Origin: Alcanivorax sp. S71-1-4
GTDB lineage: Bacteria > Pseudomonadota > Gammaproteobacteria > Pseudomonadales > Alcanivoracaceae
Direction of reading: 5' to 3'
NCBI RefSeq assembly: GCF_009846755.1
Contig: NZ_AQOR01000002.1
Location: 62,001-126,000 of the forward strand
DNA length: 64,000 nt
The notes under the pieces were generated by a model, which saw only the letters and a program-made list of their open reading frames with translations, had not been told where the DNA came from and ran no database searches. The position numbers and the translations under genes were made by a program. Each line of letters begins with the position of its first letter. Within the stretch, counting starts at the first letter, position 1. This document shows, piece by piece, positions 61,538 to 64,000 of this stretch.

Positions 61538-63514
61538 ATGAACGGAATCTTTGCTCGGGGCGCCCTGCTGGGCGCGGTGCTGTTCGCACTGGCTGCCTGT
61601 GGCGGCGGTGGCGGCAACGCAGGCGGCGGCAACCCGCCCGCCGAACCGGCGTCACCGTCCACGGAACTGACCAGCACTGAAAACGCCTTTACCGAAGCCT
61701 TCTGTCCGTCCGCTGTCACCGGACAGGTCGAAGGCCAGATTTCAGCCACCGACTGTCAGGCAGAAGCCGCTGCCGGCATTCCCGGCTTCAACGGCAACGT
61801 GCTGGCCCGCTTCTGCCCGGAAGCCGCAGAGGGCTTTGCCGTCATCACCTATGACGAAGACGGCCTGACAGTACTGCCGATGGACTTCGGCCCGGCCTGC
61901 CTGCAGGAACTGGCCGGCATGCTCGGCAATCTGGAAGACCTGTTGGGCGGCGACGGCGGCAACCCGCTGCTGACCACGCTGTGCCCGACGGCGTCCATGA
62001 GCAACGAATTCAACCCGGCTGACTGCCTGACCGAGGCCCTGAGCCTGGGCAATGGCGACATGCCCGGCCTGTCTGAGCTGACCGAACTGGTCGGCCAGAT
62101 TCCGGTACTCGGCGACATCATCGGCGGGCTGATGGGCGGCGGACTGCCGGGCGAATTCCCCGGCCTGGATGGCCTGTGCGACCCGACCGATCCCCTCGGC
62201 TGTCTCGGCGCACTGGCGGAATTGCTGAACCCGCTGACCGACGCACTGGACCAGGTGCCGGTGCTGGGTGACCTGATCAATGGCCTGCTCAGCGGCGAGT
62301 TGCCGGGTGGCGGCCTGCCGGGTGGCGGCGACCTGCCGGGCCTGGACCAGCTGGCCGGCCTGCTGGCCCCGCTGACCGGCTTGCTGGGTGAAATCCCGGT
62401 GCTCGGGGACGTGATCAATCAGTTGCTTGGCGCCCTGCTGGGCGGCGGCACCCCGGGCGGCGAACTGCCGGAGCTGCCGGGCCTGGGCGACCTGTGTGAT
62501 CCCGCTGATCCACTGAGCTGCCTGGCCGCACTGTCTGACCTGCTGGGCCCGCTCACCGGCCTGCTGGACCAGGTGCCGGTGCTGGGTGACCTGATCAACG
62601 GCCTGCTCAGCGGCGAACTGCCGGGCGGCGGCCTGCCGGGTGGCGGTGATCTGCCGGGCCTGGAGCAACTCTCCGAACTGCTAGCGCCCCTGACCGGTCT
62701 GGTTGAGGAAATCCCGGTACTCGGCGATGTGGTCAACAGCCTGCTCGGCGCCCTGATGGGTGGCGGCACGCCAGGCGAACTGCCGGGCCTGCCTGACCTG
62801 GGTGAGCTGTGTGATCCGGCGGACCCGCTGAGCTGCCTGACCGCGCTGTCTGACCTGCTGGCCCCCCTCACCGGCCTGCTGGACCAGGTGCCGGTGCTGG
62901 GTGATCTGATCAACGGCATCCTCAGCGGTGAACTGCCGGGTGGCGGCCTGCCGGGCGGCGGTGACCTGCCGGGCCTGGAACAACTCTCTGGCCTGCTGGC
63001 CCCGCTGACCGGTCTGGTCGGTGAAGTGCCGGTCCTCGGCGACATCATCAACCAGCTGCTGGCGCCGCTGCTGGGCGGCGGCACCCCGGGCGGCGAACTG
63101 CCCGACCTGGGCGGCCTGTGTGATCCGGCCGACCCACTGAGCTGCCTGGGCGCGCTCACCGAACTGCTCGCCCCGCTGACCGACGCGGTGGCACAGGTGC
63201 CCGTGCTGGGTGACGTGGTCAACGGCCTGCTGGATGCCCTGCTCTCCGGTGGCACCCCGGCACTGCCGGGCGTTCCGAACCTGGAAACCCTGTGCGGTGA
63301 CGCCGCAGACCCGCTGCAGTGCCTGCTGTCGGTCGAGCAACTGCAACCGATCACCGACCTGCTGACGCAGATTCCGGTGGTCGGCGACATCCTCGACGGC
63401 CTGCTCGGCGGCGTGCTGGGTGGCGGCACGGGCGGCGGCAGCGGCACGCCGCTGGACGACCTGCCGATCCTCGGCCCGATTCTGGGGCCAATCCTGGGTG
63501 GCTTGTTCGGTTAA
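61538..63514 (+). CDS. repetitive Gly/Leu/Pro-rich lipoprotein
   Basis: 658 residues from the ATG at 61538 (GAGGG upstream). Lipobox LAAC followed by a Gly-rich linker. Residues ~205-600 are tandem units of ~105 residues (DNA period 318 then 315 bp) with VPVLGDLINGLLSGELPGGG, GLLAPLTGL, IPVLGDVINQLLGALLGGGTPG and a paired-Cys motif LCDPADPLSCL. Each unit itself contains two PLTxxLxxVPVLGDxIN half-repeats. The repeats resemble no domain I recognise; regular Cys spacing suggests one disulfide per unit. Probably a surface or outer-membrane structural protein. Confidence 0.8.
   Translation: MNGIFARGALLGAVLFALAACGGGGGNAGGGNPPAEPASPSTELTSTENAFTEAFCPSAVTGQVEGQISATDCQAEAAAGIPGFNGNVLARFCPEAAEGFAVITYDEDGLTVLPMDFGPACLQELAGMLGNLEDLLGGDGGNPLLTTLCPTASMSNEFNPADCLTEALSLGNGDMPGLSELTELVGQIPVLGDIIGGLMGGGLPGEFPGLDGLCDPTDPLGCLGALAELLNPLTDALDQVPVLGDLINGLLSGELPGGGLPGGGDLPGLDQLAGLLAPLTGLLGEIPVLGDVINQLLGALLGGGTPGGELPELPGLGDLCDPADPLSCLAALSDLLGPLTGLLDQVPVLGDLINGLLSGELPGGGLPGGGDLPGLEQLSELLAPLTGLVEEIPVLGDVVNSLLGALMGGGTPGELPGLPDLGELCDPADPLSCLTALSDLLAPLTGLLDQVPVLGDLINGILSGELPGGGLPGGGDLPGLEQLSGLLAPLTGLVGEVPVLGDIINQLLAPLLGGGTPGGELPDLGGLCDPADPLSCLGALTELLAPLTDAVAQVPVLGDVVNGLLDALLSGGTPALPGVPNLETLCGDAADPLQCLLSVEQLQPITDLLTQIPVVGDILDGLLGGVLGGGTGGGSGTPLDDLPILGPILGPILGGLFG
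62155..63240 (+). repeat. internal ~315-318 bp tandem repeats
   Basis: The segment GGACCAGGTGCCGG recurs at 62248, 62566 and 62881, i.e. 318 and 315 bp apart, with high identity between units. Copy number may vary between strains by recombination. Confidence 0.85.
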
Positions 63515-63531
63515 ATCAGACGCCACGAAAA

Positions 63532-63549
63532 AGGGGCCATCAGGCCCCT
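63532..63549. terminator. AGGGGCC/GGCCCCT hairpin
   Basis: 7-bp G+C-rich stem, 4-base loop, 17 bp after the repetitive lipoprotein stop. The A run preceding it gives a T run on the minus strand only, so it is better as a minus-strand terminator. Confidence 0.55.
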
Positions 63550-63555
63550 GACAAC

Positions 63556-63600
63556 ACCGTGGTCATGGCCATTGCGGTAAGCCGCTCCATGACCACGGTT
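63556..63600 (+). terminator. large hairpin downstream of the repetitive lipoprotein
   Basis: ACCGTGGTCATGG (63556-63568)/CCATGACCACGGT (63587-63599): perfect 13-bp arms with a nested GCGG/CCGC in the loop, followed by TTTCATC. Likely the transcript end of the lipoprotein gene. Confidence 0.65.
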
Positions 63601-63629
63601 TCATCACTCTCATCACTCTCATCACTCTG
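63600..63629. repeat. 9-bp tandem repeat TCATCACTC
   Basis: Three tandem copies of TCATCACTC directly after the large hairpin. Confidence 0.8.
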
Positions 63630-63742
63630 CACGCCCCCTCTTCTCACCGCCCCACCACTCGCGTTGCATACCCAACTGAATGAATGCCCCGCCCGTCATC
63701 GTGCGACGCTGAGTTATCATGGCAAGTGATCAAGCGGGGTGG

Positions 63743-63915
63743 CCGTAGGGTGGGTAGAGCCAAAGGCGAAACCCACCATGTCCATGCCCATTAATCACTC
63801 CCGCAAAACCATCGAAATCGCCCGGCTTGGGAGGTGGGTAGTTCCGCTGATTTTGTGCGAGCAGTGTGCTGCATGGTCCCGGTGGGGCTTGCCTTTGGCT
63901 CTACCCACCCTACGG
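63743..63915. mobile_element. MITE-like element, copy 2 (173 bp)
   Basis: Same termini as the element at 24003-24203 (CCGTAGGGTGGGTAGAGCC ... GGCTCTACCCACCCTACGG). It lacks the internal GGCAGATA array and shows scattered substitutions; the inner part of the right terminal repeat is slightly diverged (GGTGGGGCTTGCC). No clear target-site duplication. From 63916 to the window end I see no gene. Confidence 0.75.
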
Positions 63916-64000
63916 CACCATGCATTTCATCAACGTCATTGAGCATATCAACCGGCCTGGGTCGCCTTCGATCTGCATGCCGTCCATAATCCTGCCGGAC

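Noticed and set aside
62155-63240. CRISPR array
   Set aside because: The periodic repeats are coding, ~315 bp long and without unique spacers.
61742-63526. Long minus-strand frames opposite the repetitive lipoprotein
   Set aside because: They mirror the repeat periodicity and have no signal peptide, ribosome site or family match.
63600-63629. Origin-like iteron array
   Set aside because: Only three 9-bp copies next to a terminator, no DnaA boxes or replication gene nearby.

Overview
The window is a G+C-rich chromosomal segment from a gammaproteobacterium. The block recC-recB-recD / dsbA / cytochrome c4 / cytochrome c5 / engB / small RNA / polA / thrB, with znuA-znuCB nearby, has the gene order of Pseudomonas relatives. 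Together with the flavin monooxygenase and short-chain dehydrogenase cluster it suggests a marine hydrocarbon degrader of the Alcanivorax type. The genus is inferred, not proven. No rRNA, tRNA, CRISPR array or intact insertion sequence was seen.

Layout. 1-1.2 kb: end of a hemolysin III protein and wrbA. 1.2-7.0 kb: catabolic cluster with a TetR regulator, SDR, ferritin-like diiron protein, Baeyer-Villiger type monooxygenase, second SDR and a carboxymuconolactone decarboxylase-like protein. 7.0-12.1 kb: msrAB, then a BigR-type sulfur-response locus (divergent persulfide-hydrolase-like gene, bigR, two YeeE/YedE half-transporters of which the first is frameshifted, SulP permease). 12.1-15.8 kb: HxlR regulator, glutathione peroxidase, dgt, gamma-glutamylcyclotransferase. 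15.9-23.3 kb: accessory block with four lipoproteins, three of them tandem ELWxxDGT-repeat paralogues, beside an orphan LuxR regulator and a small secreted protein; G+C-rich palindromes lie in the promoter regions. 23.4-34.5 kb: ferritin-like protein, a MITE-like repeat, lrgAB with a LysR regulator, a 2OG-Fe(II) oxygenase, a Tat-exported spermidine-dehydrogenase-like flavoprotein coupled to a three-haem cytochrome, a phosphoesterase lipoprotein, a DUF72 protein and SOS-type yebG.

34.5-37.8 kb is a genomic island: a FitAB toxin-antitoxin module whose toxin has decayed, then a strikingly AT-rich operon of a reverse transcriptase and a SLATT-type membrane protein. This operon is preceded by 396 bp of structured non-coding DNA. 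It is the strongest novel-system candidate here, a defence-associated reverse transcriptase (DRT-like) system with a membrane effector and a probable templating RNA. The island abuts the 3' end of recD, whose last codons are themselves AT-rich.

37.8-47.4 kb: recCBD and an EEP-family nuclease. 47.4-54.2 kb: dsbA, cytochromes c4 and c5, engB, a strongly structured small RNA gene in the Spot 42/ErsA position with a recognisable promoter and terminator, a DUF815 ATPase and polA. 54.2-58.8 kb: a nested inverted-repeat element, a barrel-like outer-membrane protein, a TetR regulator, thrB, a cellulase-like TIM-barrel protein and a small secreted protein. 58.8-61.3 kb: zinc uptake genes znuA and znuCB. 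61.5-63.5 kb: a lipoprotein built of ~105-residue internal repeats. The window closes with a second copy of the MITE-like repeat.
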